From the NCBI RefSeq assembly GCF_043290135.1, contig NC_134710.1:139572332-139636331 (forward strand): a stretch of 64,000 bases of DNA, in the 5' to 3' direction. Within the stretch, counting starts at the first letter, position 1. Each line of letters starts with the position of its first letter. Positions 12,274-24,448 of this stretch are shown one piece after another. This stretch comes from Rhipicephalus microplus (Eukaryota; Arthropoda; Arachnida; Ixodida; Ixodidae). A program made the translations under genes and the position numbers. Below the pieces are notes generated by a model. That model had not been told where the DNA came from, did no database searches, and was given only the letters and a program-made list of their open reading frames with translations.

Positions 12274-13124
12274 TATTTGGAAGTGCTGCAGGGCCTTTTT
12301 AAGGTTTAAAAAATAGTAATGAATGAGGTAACTCTTCATCAGTTTGGTGGGATCTGTTTGATTTTTATATCTGATCAAGGATAGTTCTAGCCACTTTTGC
12401 TGATCCTGCTGGGTAAACTGTAATAACATCCTGGAACTGCTAACATTGCATTGCCTAAGCGTGCCATATGATTCCCAATCATATCAAATCTTTTTTTGTG
12501 TGTGTGTGTATTTCTACGTAACAATATTGTAAACTTTCTCTATTCTTGTCCATGCAAATTTTACCTATAGACTATTTTACGGAATGGTTTCAGTGCTGTC
12601 ACAGTTGGGCTGTTAACTTTTGTGTTATGCATTTTCAACAACTAAATAGAAAGTGTTATGGTATACGCATAGACATGAAAACTGTTCAGTTGGATCATAT
12701 GATTTCTCATGGCCTTATTATTTTGCATTTCAATATACAAAAACAAGAAAACATCGACTTAACGGCTCCAGATGACGATGCCCACATGTTTTAGGTAACA
12801 TAGTCTATAGCATTAGGGTGGTGAGATTACCATCCTAACAAGGCAGTCTGTTATTGCTGTGAAACTACTATTACATTTGCTCTTCTTGCACCTTATGTGC
12901 TAATGCTGGTTCATTGGTTTCAAGAGAACATCCTTGGAACCATGAAGCAGAGCTGTGGAAAAATTTTACTGTTTATCTTTGCCTTTATCCTAGTACTTTC
13001 CTGTTCATAATTAAAACAATTTTCTGCAGTTTCAGTTTTTTTTTATTTCAACTGATATTGACTCCTACTTGCTATGAATGATATTATTAGGTCGATGTGA
13101 ATTCGGTGATTGATGTCAGTCTTG

Positions 13125-13362
13125 CCCCGCCACGGTGGTCTAGTGGCTAAGGTACTCGGCTGCTGACCCGCAGGTCGCGGGATCAAATCCCGGCTGTGGC
13201 GGCTGCATTTCTGATGGAGGCGGAAATGTTGTAGGCCCGTGTACTCAGATGTGGGGGCACGTTAAAAAATCCCAGGTGGTCAAAATTTCCGGAGCCCTCC
13301 ACTACGGCGTCTCTCATAATTATATGGTGGTTTTGGGACGTTAAACCCCACAAATCAATCAA
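13125..13362 (+). mobile_element. Ruka-type SINE with 18-bp target duplication
   Basis: A tRNA-like head (A-box around TAGTGGCTAAGGTACTCGG, B-box-like GGATCAAATCC) is followed by the conserved GGAGGCGGAAATGTTGTAGG and CCCAGGTGGTCAAAATTTCC body and a CAATCAA tail. It is flanked by the direct repeat TGATTGATGTCAGTCTTG (13107-13124 and 13363-13380), so it inserted by LINE-type target priming. Ruka was described from ixodid ticks; the family name is from memory. Confidence 0.92.
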
Positions 13363-13556
13363 TGATTGATGTCAGTCTTGACTTCTAATGCATTTAAGAG
13401 GATACATGTAAAATGTGTTACTACTGGTTCAATCTAACGAACTCAGCAGGAAATGAAGTAAAAAAAAGATTTAGGGGACATTATTTGAAGCTTTAATTTG
13501 ACTTTAATTATTATCACACTATAGAAATCAATTCAAATGGGACAAAAAAACTTTTG

Positions 13557-13730
13557 TTCGTGTGGACCAATGCCACAATCTTTGAACGGTACATCCAAGG
13601 CTCTGCCACTTCAGCTACAATGGCGTTCACTCCCAGTCCGTTTTATGTCAGAATTACTACATTGTAGTTAAACACTACAAATAATCCCCTTATGCCTTCC
13701 TTAACTCCAATAGGTTGTGTCTAGGAAAGA
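13557..13730 (-). mobile_element. Decayed tRNA-headed SINE
   Basis: The minus strand has GCCATTGTAGCTGAAGTGGC followed by a degenerate head, in the same arrangement as the element at 3965-4070. Weak by itself. Confidence 0.4.
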
Positions 13731-14021
13731 AAAAAAAGCCCCCTAATCAATTTTTCTTTTTAATACTACGGGTTGCATGCTGTAAATGGAATATATCAAT
13801 AATGCACTGAAACTGAAAGTGTTTTTCTTAGTTATGTAGGGTAAAAAAAATTAATTTGGCATTGGCCATGCAGAGGAAATGTATTGCAGATTGAGATTGG
13901 ATATGATTTTTTGCATGTTTCTTCAATGTCGGTTGAACTCTTAGATGTATTTTTAGAAGTGATGTAATATACACTCCGTAGTACCTCTGTTAATCATTTT
14001 ATTTCCCTAGTGCTTGTGTAG

Positions 14022-14345
14022 TTATTTATTTATTATTTTTTTTATTTATTTATTATATCTTCAAAGGCTCCGTATGGAACTTCACATGAGGGGTGGGGAA
14101 CATAAAAAAAAAGGGGGGCAGTATCGAAGGTAATGGTTAAGATACAGCTGAGTCTGCTTCTTCGATGTCATTCTTGAAGAGCGCAGGATCGCGGATGACT
14201 GCCACGTCTTCCGAAAGGCCATTCCAGTCTCGGGCGGTGCGGAAGAAAAATGATTGCTGTAAATGATGTGCTGTGAGCTTGTGGCGGAGTCGTGGCATTT
14301 AAATTGCTTCTGTGATGACCTCGATGTTCTTTTTAAGTGATCAAG
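14022..14345 (-). pseudogene. CR1/Jockey-like LINE, 3' end of ORF2 and tail
   Basis: On the minus strand, from 14300 to about 14131, the frame reads MPRLRHKLTAHHLQQSFFFR, then TARDWNGLSEDVAVIRDPAL and FKNDIEEAD, and stops. The Phe-Phe-x-Arg-Thr-x-x-x-Trp-Asn-x-Leu pattern is the usual C-terminus of CR1/Jockey-type reverse transcriptases. A stop just upstream of the Met shows decay. Downstream (14022-14080) lie a short 3' UTR and an AATA-repeat tail, typical of these elements. Only the last few percent of a full element remains. Confidence 0.8.
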
Positions 14346-17166
14346 TTCATTCTTTTTCAAGCTTTACTTAAAAGAAAAACATCATAAAGTGAGATACACA
14401 GGTGCTGATTTTTTAGATGGCTTATGCTCTTTGGCACACATTGTGCATACACCTCCAGTCATCAAGACCCTAAACATGTGAGGAATCATTAGCTAATTTT
14501 TCAGGGACTGTAGCACACGTCTGTGGAATTCAAATGGGTGAATACTGGAGATCTGTTTATTTAGTAGTGGCCTTTCTGAGGTTGGCACAACTTTTTTAAA
14601 ACAGGCAGCCCCAAAATGGGCTTTAGTTTAAATGAATTTTTTCTCTGAATTACCTTCCCCGCTAAACTATTTTATGGGGAATGTGGAATGTTGTGACTTT
14701 GACACAAAAGGGAATAGTGTGGTGTTGAACTCTTTAGACATTTGTAGGCTATGAATGAAGAGCTGGGGGCATCTATATAAGGGACCATCTCGGTATAATT
14801 CTTACCTCCACTTGCACTAACCATCTCATGCCTTCCTCTGTATTTTTTGTAAGAATTGTTGAATAATTGCATTGCACCTAGGCATGAGGCACTTACTGCA
14901 ATATCTATGATGGTGCTCGAGCAAATGCTTGGTGACAAAACCATTGGCTACTGTTTCACCCTTGTGCCTCCTGCTTCACATCTTGTTCCTGTGCTTCATT
15001 AGATCAGTTCAGCTTATAACAAGGCTGTCGCACAGCAGCATTGCACGTGCCACATTATAATGAAAGTTATCCTTCAAACAAATCACGTTGCACACAACTG
15101 TAAAAAAAAAAGTAAAGTGTCCAACGCCAAGAGCAGCACATTCGGCATTAACAGGAAAAAAAATACCGAGGGACAGCAGTGGCCACACAATGCCATGTAG
15201 GAAGCAGGTTCACATGCAATTGACTTGTGAGAATAGTTCAGCTAATACAATAAGATATGCATGTTCCTGCTTCATATTTGAGCTATAACCAATATCTAAA
15301 CCAGGTTATCAGCTGGGTGCAGGCAACTGATTGCTTATGTAGAATGCATAATGTGCCTGGACTGAAAGCATGCAACTTTTCAATCGTTAGTACACATTAT
15401 ACTGTACTAGTTATTATACTGGCTCCACACAGCACTTTGCAAGAAGCTGGATTTTGATGCCTCTTGTACGAACATATCATCAGGCTAACTGTGACGTGTA
15501 GATTCGGCAAATTAGTACATAGAGGAGGTCAATATTTATTTTTGCATTGATTAAAAGCAGCAAACTAATTTTGTGTGTGTGTGTGATGAGTAAAGGATAG
15601 GCACGAGGCATGTGTTGAACATGGAAGCGCCGCGACGGTGCGCGAGGAGAAAGAGAGTCACCAGAGAGCATGCGCACCAGCCATGGAAACGCAAGAGATT
15701 GGTCGGAAAAAGGCTCGTGGCATGCGACCGGAGCCGAGAAGAAAAAAATTCCAGAGGATTAGTTCGCACTGTGTGTTGGCGTCATTGTGGCAAGAGACAG
15801 TTTAAGGCTTAGGATTAAACTTGTCTTGGATCGGAGTTTGTTATGATGTCCTTGTATTGCCGATTAGTGTGTACATACTTCTTCCATTTCAAGGAGTGAA
15901 TCCAAAGTGTCAGATTACCGTTTGCCGTTTTGTTGGGTGTGATTAAGAGTGTCTTGCCACACCCGCATCTCTCCCTCTCAATTCCATCCAATGCAAGTGC
16001 TCCTGAGATAAAATTCGTGACAGTGTGTGATTAACTCTGATCAAGGAAAAAATGCAAAGAAAAAATGAACCAAGAGAGCGATCATTCTTGATATACTTAA
16101 GAAGGGATACTCACCAGGGTTAGCCATTGTCAAAGTATGAGTGCCACGTTCACATCATGTGCTGATGACCCTGTCTGCTGAGTATTGATGTAATGGAAGG
16201 TGTTTTGGGGGGCTGATTCGTTTTGATGTTCAAACGTGGTTTTTCTTATTTAGTTCCACAATTTGCCATAAAGTGGGGAAGAGATGAGAGATCAAGTACT
16301 TTTTCTTTCATGTCTTCTCTATTTATCTGTTCAATATAGTAAACATATTTAAAATTTATGTCTCAATGTCATAGTCATTCACAGTGCAAGGACAGCTGAA
16401 ATGCCAAACATAAGTGGGTGGGCCTTTCCTGTCGACGTAGCCTCACTTTCCGCTAGAGAGTCAAGATCACGCACAAATGTTCTTTATTGAGATGCTCTGC
16501 CTGCGACATCATTTAGCATGAAAGTTTGAGTTTGCTTAATTATCCCATGGTGAATCTGCACTGCTACTGCTTTGAGTGATGAATGAAAGAAGCACGAAAA
16601 TGAGGGCTGTAGAATTCATAATGTGAACATAACATGGATCTTCTGCTCTGGTATTCGAAAAGGTAGAGGAAGAAGTGTTTTTGAAGTTGCTAGGCAGTGG
16701 GGCAGAGCATCTCTCTTGGAAGTGATGCTTTCATCCGTGTGGCATGGCAACATGGCATATGGATTGCTTCTTTTATCTGTAATAATAAACCAGTTTGAAA
16801 AACTATTTTATAATGTGCCATCTGAGCAGCATGTCAGCTTCTTAAGGGATGCCGTAGAAGTCCCAATTTATTATAACCAATATTTGTGATTGCTCCTGGC
16901 AATGGGCTCTTTCAAAGTGAAGCAGTTTTGTAAATGTAGAATGTACTGTTACCCAAGTTGTAGTGGTAGTCAGCTCATCGCTGCTTAATATGTTTCTCCA
17001 AAGAAAACAAATGTAATGTGATATATTGTACCGTTAGAGGTTGTTGAAGCTATCCCAACTGTTTTGATGCTGTTTAAAAATGGAGCGTGTAGCTCTACCT
17101 CACATTACACATGTAAAATGCTTTCCATTCATTGTATTTATGGCTTTTTTTTTTTTTTTTTTCAAG

Positions 17167-17237
17167 GCATCCATGGAACCTCAAGGTGCTTACCAACAAC
17201 CCTGGAACTGTTCTACGCTGTATGGGACCTGTATCAG
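17167..17237 (+). CDS. Jarid2: Jarid2 exon: start of JmjC domain (HPWNLK block)
   Basis: This exon encodes 23 full codons beginning His-Pro-Trp-Asn-Leu-Lys-Val-Leu, a block diagnostic of Jarid2 rather than of KDM5 demethylases, and ending Gly-Pro-Val-Ser. It follows a long T-rich tract ending in CAAG at 17162-17166 and is followed by a GTGAAA donor at 17238. It starts with the third base of a codon and ends with the first base of a Gly codon finished by the next exon. Jarid2 is a nuclear accessory subunit of Polycomb repressive complex 2 that helps target and tune H3K27 methylation. A longer reading frame on the same strand overlaps this stretch but is in the wrong frame and lacks similarity. 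Confidence 0.88.
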
Positions 17238-17328
17238 GTGAAACAACATATGCATGAGGCACATTTAGAAAAAAAAAAAGAAGTTTAAAAAATTCAGAAG
17301 CATTATTACAAAGAGACATATGTTGCAG

Positions 17329-17443
17329 GGGTTACGATTCCAACGTTGCACCTTAGCATGCTGTATACAACTGGCTGCTGGTACAGAGACCCTCACTGCT
17401 TACCGTGGATTGAGTACCTTCACACTGGTGCAAACAAGATCTG
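17329..17443 (+). CDS. Jarid2: Jarid2 exon: JmjC core, first iron-ligand site
   Basis: Only 91 bases of intron separate this from the previous exon. It encodes 37 codons from Val-Thr-Ile-Pro-Thr-Leu-His to Asn-Lys-Ile plus two bases of a Trp codon, ending at a strong GTAAGTG donor (17444). The core reads [18 protein letters not shown]. In active JmjC enzymes such as KDM5 the same place reads Cys-Trp-His-x-Glu, with His and Glu binding Fe(II). Here Tyr (17382-17384) and Asp (17388-17390) stand there, so the first iron ligand is lost, as in known Jarid2 proteins. The Lys that contacts 2-oxoglutarate in KDM5 appears kept at 17436-17438. Confidence is high because frame, splice sites and family-specific residues agree. 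Confidence 0.93.
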
Positions 17444-18135
17444 GTAAGTGTAGAATGACTGTCTTGAGGCCATTTTTTGGACTTTTGTCTTTTTGGTTGG
17501 GGAAATTGTCACAGGCTGTGTGTATTGGCACAATTATTGAAAGTGATAACACTGTTTTTCAGGGTTATTTTTTTTGAAAGATTTTTCCTGTACTATTCGT
17601 TACGTGTTTGAAGCTATTCAGCAAAGGCTGTCATAGTGTGCAATCGCATTTGCTTTCAAATTCCACTATCTGCCCTCATCATCTGACCATATAAGATGCC
17701 TTAGATGTTAAAAAAAATTACATTTAATTTGGTTCTTTTTTTTTACAAACGAGTATCAGCAAGGCAGTTGCTGTGAGAATCTATTGCTTTACATGTTTTT
17801 CTAGTAAGTCCTTTCTTGCTGTCTTAGCAGTGTGTTTCTTTTATAATTTTATTGGTAACTTCTAATATAGTTTTGGCTTTATCAGTTCACTATACTTAAT
17901 CCTGCAGTCTGCTTGTTGCATAGAGAGAGCTAGAAGGTGTGGTGGTCCAACTTGGTGAAACAAAACTTCACTTGTGTGGATTTTTAGTGTGCGCACATCT
18001 GTGAAACTTCTTTCGCCTAAATTTGTCTCCAGCATCATAAAGTTCAAAAATCATGAACAATACTTACTACAGATGCAAAATTATTTGTATACATGTGTTG
18101 TCTTTCTCAGTTGCTCCATCCTCCTCAGAAAGATT

Positions 18136-18218
18136 GACACAGGCATAGATTGATACAGTACAGGCCGCTTATTATGTAGACACAGGCATAGATTGATACA
18201 GTACAGGCCGCTTATTAT
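18136..18218. repeat. 43-bp tandem duplication, two units
   Basis: Units starting GACACAGGCATAGATTGATA at 18136 and 18179. Confidence 0.9.
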
Positions 18219-18922
18219 AAAACCATTTTACCGTCCATAGAACTTCATGTATATGCATACCACTTATAACACGAATTTCAAAAGTAGTGAGCGCCCGTCA
18301 CAACAAAGGTGCACTGCGAACCGAAAGAGGAGTAGATATCGAGCGAACGAAAGAGCCTAGAGATTTCTGTGCAGTGTGCCAGCAACGCGTTGTGAACACG
18401 CAAAGTCGGGAAAAGATGCAGTTGCCAAGTTGACAGAGAAACCTTTATACTGGCTTGGCTTCGACAGTTTGTCAGCTGCGTGCGCTAAGTGAGCAACATG
18501 CACCAGCGCCCACATTGAGGGTATGTTACTGTTGTTTGTCTGAAACACAAGAGTTTCCCATTCGTTGCCCTTGCTTCATTGCGTGAGTGTGATCTCTTTG
18601 ACACCCGATCTCTATGTTTAGGCAATCTTCGCGTGACGTGCAGGCATGACCTAGTGAATGCCACCTGCCTGGTCCATAGCAACTTTTTAAGAGATACTGA
18701 AGTGAACAATGAATCAGTTTAGATTGATACAGTGCATTCAGAATAGTTTAACATAGTCGATTGCACCATCGTAGGTTTATTAACAGAGGAGAAAATCAAG
18801 AACAAAGTTTAATTTTTAAGTGTTGCACTGAAATCTGTGCTCGTGACGTCACGGCTTTCAAAGTGCGTTTTTTGTATTTGCGCAAAATTAGCTCAACGAA
18901 TATTTTTTACTCTTTGTATGTT

Positions 18923-19706
18923 AAAGGGGCCCTCTAACGCTTGAAAACATTGGTGCCGACTGCTTAACTTGTAGTGGCGCTCGTCAGAACTACTGCAAGC
19001 GGAAATTACGCCGGAAGGTTGCCGCCATATGATTGGATAAATGTAACTTTAAATGTCATCGCGGCATTGGATCAAAATAGAGATTACTATTGGATTTATT
19101 TTTTATTACCATGATTTTTCACTGAAAGCGACAGAGAATAAAGCTCTCGGACTTTTCCAGCTTGAAAACTTCAAAGCTGGTCAAAGAATGCACCGAACTC
19201 CATGTGCTGCAGGAGACACACAGGCGACGCTCCGGGTGCCGTTATTTGAAAAAACTCAAAGAAAAAAATGTAAGAGCGTTGATATATATACATAATTGAA
19301 AAAAGAGAGATCAGAAGCATTCACGAGCTGGCTTGTTTCGCACGTGTCGTTCCCTCTTCAAACCACATTGTTTGTTACCATCGCAACGGCGTTCTTAATA
19401 CGCTGGACGTAACAGGCAATATGCCATGCGAGCTTCCTGTACAGTAGGGCTTTCAGTTAATTTCATTAGGCAGCCTTCCGACGTCGAAGGGCGAGGGAAA
19501 CACGGTAAGGTGGGCCCGCGAAAATCAAGTTCAAGGTAAGCATCCATTTTATTGTATTTTCATATCTCTATGCTGAATAACTTTGCGCTGCGTAGCCCTA
19601 TCGCGGCCGTTCTTGCGGCACTTATCTCTTAAGCCGTCAGTGTACGCAACCAGCTAGAAAAACATGTAAAACTATGAAGTCGTGAAAAGTGTTAGAGGGC
19701 CCCTTT
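18923..19706. mobile_element. 784-bp MITE with AAAGGGGCCCTCTAACRCTT termini
   Basis: The left end AAAGGGGCCCTCTAACGCTT is matched by the reverse complement of the right end, AAAGGGGCCCTCTAACACTT, one difference in 20. No transposase frame. It directly abuts the related-ended MITE at 19707, suggesting insertion into or beside that element's terminus. Confidence 0.85.
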
Positions 19707-20284
19707 CTGAAATGCTTTTTCAAGTAACCACGGAATGAATTCATTGAAAAAGCTTAATTGCCTCACGAACTCAGCACCACAAAAATTTTAGGAATCCGTC
19801 CAATGCGAGTGGAGTTAAAAAGGTTTGTGGCATGCTGCAATTGCATTCTTTCTTCTCACGTCTCAACGAAAGCGCTGGATGCTAAGCGGGGAGGGATGGC
19901 AGGGCCACAGAAAAACGCCACATGCGCCTCGAGGCCTTAAGCACTTTTTAATTTTTTTTCTCCGAATGCGCCGCTTTTTAGGTGTGATAGCGCGCACACG
20001 CGTGGACAAGTAGCGGCCTCCCGCGGCGATCTCTGTAACGAGCGAGCACACCATGTTCGAATCAGCCAATGGCTAATAGATGGGCAATTCAGGTGGGGTT
20101 TTGGGGCCTGTTCCGCCATGTGTTGAGAGAAGAGAAAGCAATTTTCAGCTGATATTGGTAATTTATTGTGAGTTCCAGGCCACATGCTGTGCTATAATAT
20201 TTGGCTCGCGTGTTGTCGGGGGCCTCTACTACCAATCCGCAGCGTTTTCTGTCCATGCTCAAAAAGTGTTCCAGGGCTCTTTAA
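19707..20284 (+). mobile_element. MITE of the GCAACACTTTTT family, left end disturbed
   Basis: Same inner blocks as 48562-49151 in the same orientation: CTCGTTTCTAACGAAAGC-type, GGGATGGCAGGG, GTGGACAAGTAGCGGCCTCC, TTTATTGTGAGTTCCAGGCC and CATGCTCAAAAAGTGTTCCA. The right end is intact (GGGCTCTTTAA). The left terminal GGGGCCC is shared with or replaced by the neighbouring element. Confidence 0.75.
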
Positions 20285-22185
20285 GTCTGTGGTCCCCTCA
20301 GAGGACAGTGTACTTTATTTTTATTGATAGAGAACTATGTAGGATCTAGTAAGCACTGTCAAAGCTTGTGTCACTGTATTTAAAGCAGGAACTTCCATGT
20401 GGCATCGCCATCAGCATTTTTTCACCACACATCTTATTTTAGCTAGCATGGTGATATTGGCACTGTGAAAAATAAATTTACTAATGGGGTAAGAAAAATT
20501 GTTTTCTTTTGTAGGGTCCCTTTAATGTTGGGGTTTGTTACCAAGTCCACTAAACCCTTCTCAGTAGCTGCAACACTTGTGTGTGATGATTTGAGGTTGT
20601 TCTGGACATGCGCACACTCCTGAAAACTTGGAACGTATCACACATACGTAGTGTGTAATTTGGTCGCTATTAAACATTATTTTTGTGCAGTGCAGTTTCA
20701 CATAGATAAGCCTGCATAATTCAGGAGGTCCAAAAAGTTTATATACGACTTTCGGCGATTGTGTGTGCACGTGTAGTGTGTTCATTTTGTCAGCAACGCA
20801 GGTTCTCGGTCTTACTCTTCTAGCATTTTTGAGCCAGAAAGAAGGCTAATAGCCACATGTTTTCCATTTGTGCAGCCTTTGAAAACAGCTTGTTTTAATT
20901 AAATTTTCATGCTGCTTATAGTGCAAATATTTGGGATTCCGGTGACTTGAGTTAGGAGCACTCTACGCTCTACATTGTGAACTGATGCCATCCGCACTTC
21001 CCTGATTGGCTCAAGCACTGCATACGTAGTCTTTTGTGCACTGTCACTAGATTTGAAAATAAAGTATAGCTGATCAGTTTTTGTTACATTGTAGCTCCAT
21101 ATATACTCTATCAACAGAGAATGCAGTATCGTAGTTATTTGATTGTAATGCGACTCATGGTTGTAATGTGAAAGGCAATTTCCAGGGGATAAAAATAAAA
21201 CAAAAATGAAAGGATTGTGTGTATCAATGCACTTTTTAGGCAAGTTGACTTTGGTTATTTGATTGTAACACGAGGGTTGACTTCAGGTACCAAAAATCTG
21301 GAAAAAGGCGCATGTTACGTTAAAGTAAATATGGTACTCAGTCATAAAAACCAAAAGGCATTTATTGCATCTTTTGCACAATATTGTCAGCTAGCTAAAT
21401 TACATCCTCGATAAAATGCATTGAGGTATTGAGGATGTTGTACTCATCATTCAAAAATACCAAGCCAATACATTCACTTCTTGCTGGTCACTCATGACCA
21501 TGTCATTTTCAAGCAAAGTATGTAAATCTAGGCATACTTAAGGGATTGGATGATCATCTGCACATCTCTTCCAATTAGTGCATTGTCATGTGCATGGCAT
21601 GATGCTCCACAGCTTCGAAAAAGGGAAGCAAGTCCCCCTTGCACATGAGTGCTTGCTTGTATCTGAGTTCCCCTTGCCTTCAGATGGCTTTAACATCAAC
21701 ACTCTAGTGTTGTGTCCTATACAACTGTGCAACTATGCAGACTTTTATTTTATGTTGGGAAAACATTACCAAGGAATTTAAGAGTGTTAAAATGAAATAT
21801 GTATTTGTTATCAACATTACTGCACACTTTTAGTTCTTAAGCCTGGATTTCTGTGATTACTCTATGCTGGATTACTGGCATGTGTTATTTTCTGGCTGTT
21901 CTTTTTTTAATGTCATTGGAAATGTAGTAAGAAGTACCAATGAAACGAAGTATAGCTAACTGCTCAAAAATCACCTTCGTAGAAAGTTTCGGTTTTTCAC
22001 TGTGTGTTTCTTAACCAGAGGTTAGTATAGTACCTGAATGAGATTTGTTTATAAAATCAGGTTCATGAAGACCATTTGGCGTGCAAATGGGTAAATGCTT
22101 TGTTGAATCCTTGTTTTTTTGCGGTGTTCACTTCTGTGCAGTTATTGCCAGGTCACTGCTTCATATGAATTTTCTTAATGCGCAG

Positions 22186-22294
22186 GTACAGTGTTCCAGC
22201 ACACAGCTCAAACCGGTTTCGTGCAGCCATGAAGGAGATAATGCCTCAGGTCTGCAAGGACAGTGTTATCTGGCTTCCTTCAGACTGTGCTATG
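22186..22294 (+). CDS. Jarid2: Jarid2 exon: central JmjC strand-helix segment
   Basis: The exon starts with one base that completes the Trp codon split by the previous exon, then runs 36 codons from Tyr-Ser-Val-Pro-Ala to Ser-Asp-Cys-Ala-Met, ending in phase 0 before a GTAAGA donor at 22295. The acceptor is TGCGCAG at 22179-22185. The Trp-Tyr-x-Val-Pro motif directly after the core, and the IWLPSD segment near the end, match the JmjC domain of Jarid2 and KDM5 proteins. The preceding intron is about 4.7 kb and the following one about 7.6 kb, both repeat-laden. Confidence 0.9.
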
Positions 22295-22439
22295 GTAAGA
22301 CGTGCCTTGTGATGTTCAGGCTTTAAGTTTGTGGGTAATAGCTAATCTTTTGATTACGTGATAAAACTATTATATTGCAATAGATATGTTAATTAGGTAG
22401 ATTTCCATACAATAGAGTTAGCTGGCGTATATGTTGCAA

Positions 22440-23345
22440 TGCGATTGCTGCTTGCAATGCCAACCTATCGACTAAAGAGAAGCGGGCAAGGCTGCAGTAC
22501 TCTAATTGTTGTTTCCGCTTTGGAACACGAAACCACATCGCTAGAATGGGCAGGAAGTCATTCAATCTTAGATGTGGTACCTGCCAGCGACGCCACCTGA
22601 CCATCCTCTGCGAGTTATCATGCCCAGCCGAAATTCTACACCCCAACGCAGGATCCCCAGCATTTTCTCAACCACCCCCATTAACCATGCCAACGGTGAC
22701 TACCACCTAGAGTCACGTTGAGCCCACTCGCGTATTGCTACAGACAGGTCGAATTCGGGCAGAGTCTGGAGACCACCGACTCCTCGTGCGGGTACTGCTG
22801 GACAGCGGCAGTCAGCGCACCTACATTCGTGCAGACCTGGCTAGAATGCTTCTGTGCTCCGTAGTGGGAAAAGAAGAACTCTCTCTTGTCACTTTCGGAG
22901 AATCCAAGCTATGAAGGCGACTCTGCACCGAGCGTGTTAACGTGCGGCTTCAAAACCAGTTCGACAATTCAACGATTACCTTAGAAGCGTTGACGATTCC
23001 TAAAATTTGCTTTGTCACAAGCCCACCACTCGACTACAACATTTCGCACCTACTTCTGGAACGGGAGTACAACGTAGCTGACCACTTTTAACCGAGTACG
23101 TGGCAACCGGACGAGATCAGTGTCATCGTAGGATCCGACGCCTATTGGAAGGTCACCACTGGCAAAATCAACCGTGTAACTGAAACACTAACAGCAATAG
23201 AGACAATGTTTGGCTGGATGGTACAGGGACCCTTGTCGTTTGACAGCAACCAGTGCCCATCTAGCACACTGTTCGTCTTGAGCCGCAATCCTTCTGCAAC
23301 GCACACAGACATCTTCGATGTGGCGTTTTGGTGCCATCAGGAGCG
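22440..23345 (+). pseudogene. BEL/Pao retrotransposon relic: Gag zinc knuckles and protease
   Basis: At about 22466-22615 the frame reads LSTKEKRARLQYSNCCFRFG, then a Cys/His knuckle region with CGTCQRRHLTILC, the Gag C-terminal pattern of BEL/Pao elements. At 22790-22920 VLLDSGSQRTYIRADLARML contains the aspartic protease active-site triad (Asp-Ser-Gly), followed by the conserved SPPLDYNISHLLLE and ISVIVGSDAYWKVTTGKINR blocks and TMFGWMVQGPL. In-frame stops occur after GESKL (about 22912) and near 23088. No reverse transcriptase or integrase follows in a clear frame. This is a dead, deleted copy; its gag knuckle has also lost one usual Cys. Confidence 0.85.
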
Positions 23346-24040
23346 ATAAAGTGTCTTCACGAACCTCAAACAGGCACTACGATCTATCTGTATGGGAGCA
23401 AGGTGTTTCGATCTCGGGAAAGAAGTGCCATCAGCCTGACTACGCGGTTTCTGGCCGCAGCAACTTGGAAGACGTGGAGCCGCGGAACAAGCATGTAGAT
23501 GCTCGTCAATGCCATGTGCATCGACGTCATCAGAGCCAGCGTGTCCATGGTGACGTCGTACTTGAACAACTCGTCTCAGACCAGCCGCCTTTTGGGCGAC
23601 GACGACAACAGGCATCGCGTATTCGTAATTCCGCACGCCCAGCACGTTAGTCTAACGCACGTCAAGAACACCCTCCGTCTCCTCAGCATCAGTTCCAGAG
23701 ACAGCAAGGGGTGCGACAGCCACGAATCGACGGCCGTAGTGCACAGGCACTCTCGGTTGCAAAGCAAGTGCTTTTCAACACGAACTGCGTTCTCCGTGGG
23801 TATGATTCTCCTTGGCCCCCCTGGGATGATGTTGAATAATAATGCGGATCAGAACAACATAGAGTGGTCCAGACTTCATCGAAGTGTGCGAGTCATCTTG
23901 GCCCCCATGGGAGGATGCTGCAGAATATTCTCTCGGAGCGGGCCAAACTATCGAAGAGGACGAAGTGGAGATAGGCATGCGTTAGAAATGGACAGCTTGG
24001 GCTCCATGCTGAATAAACGGGTCATCTCCGTCTAACGTCT
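23346..24040 (+). other. GC-rich tail after the BEL/Pao relic, unassigned
   Basis: Base composition stays like the preceding retroelement and drops to AT-rich intron at about 24040. A 178-codon open frame (23499-24035) overlaps others and shows no motif I recognise. It may be rearranged pol or LTR sequence. Confidence 0.4.
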
Positions 24041-24448
24041 GCGGACCTGTCATTTTGTTATATATGTCTTGAATTTTTCATGTGATTTGTGTCAAAGTTT
24101 CTGTTCTGGACTCTGGATGCCAGAGTAGGGTGCTTCAGATGGGTAAACCATGCAAGAAGTAAAACTGTACACCCGTACATGAAAAAAATGGTCACTATTG
24201 CAGATACTGTTGAAAAATTAGGATTTACTGCTGCATAGTGTTTGAGAAGGGAAGAAGTATAAGGGAATGTTTCTAGACAGCTGTGGTGATGTAAGCCTAA
24301 ATTTGAATTGTTGATAGCATTAGCTTCTGCATTTTTTACAGTACAAACGATGCATACATTTATAGCTAAATGAAAAGGGGTGCTAATTCACTGCTGCCAT
24401 TGAGCCAAAAATAAGTGCTCTGTGCTGACTATTCACCACATATGTCTC

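Larger units (their letters stand above)
9313..17166 (+). other. Jarid2 intron with MITEs, SINEs and a LINE end
   Basis: About 7.9 kb. It contains a partial MITE (10230-10335), a 59-bp tandem duplication, a full MITE (11074-11655), a 3' Ruka fragment, a TA-flanked MITE (12104-12273), a full Ruka SINE, a decayed tRNA-headed SINE and a CR1-like LINE end. The stretch 15560-16030 is GC-richer and may be a decayed LTR, without clear ends. Nothing is recognised at 14400-15550 or 16030-17060. Confidence 0.6.
17444..22185 (+). other. Jarid2 intron with two abutting MITEs
   Basis: Contains a 43-bp tandem duplication (18136-18218), the MITEs at 18923-19706 and 19707-20284, and a motif at 21313-21337 that resembles the terminal repeat of the pogo-like elements at 35413 and 42412. 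No exon was found in the rest. Confidence 0.6.

Noticed and set aside
15560..16030. Possible LTR with a GTGACA end
   Set aside because: GC-richer and LTR-like, but no start, target duplication or inverted ends could be set.
16660..16800. VEEEVFLKLLGSGAEHLSW-like stretch resembling the region before JmjC
   Set aside because: It ends in a stop, has no donor leading to the exon at 17167, and would compete with the 9210-9312 candidate, whose phase fits.
20080..20349. 89-codon frame with TTATTGTGAGTTCCAGGCC
   Set aside because: It lies in a MITE whose other copies do not keep the frame.
23499..24035. 178-codon frame after the BEL/Pao relic
   Set aside because: Overlaps other open frames in GC-rich sequence and shows no reverse transcriptase or integrase motif.
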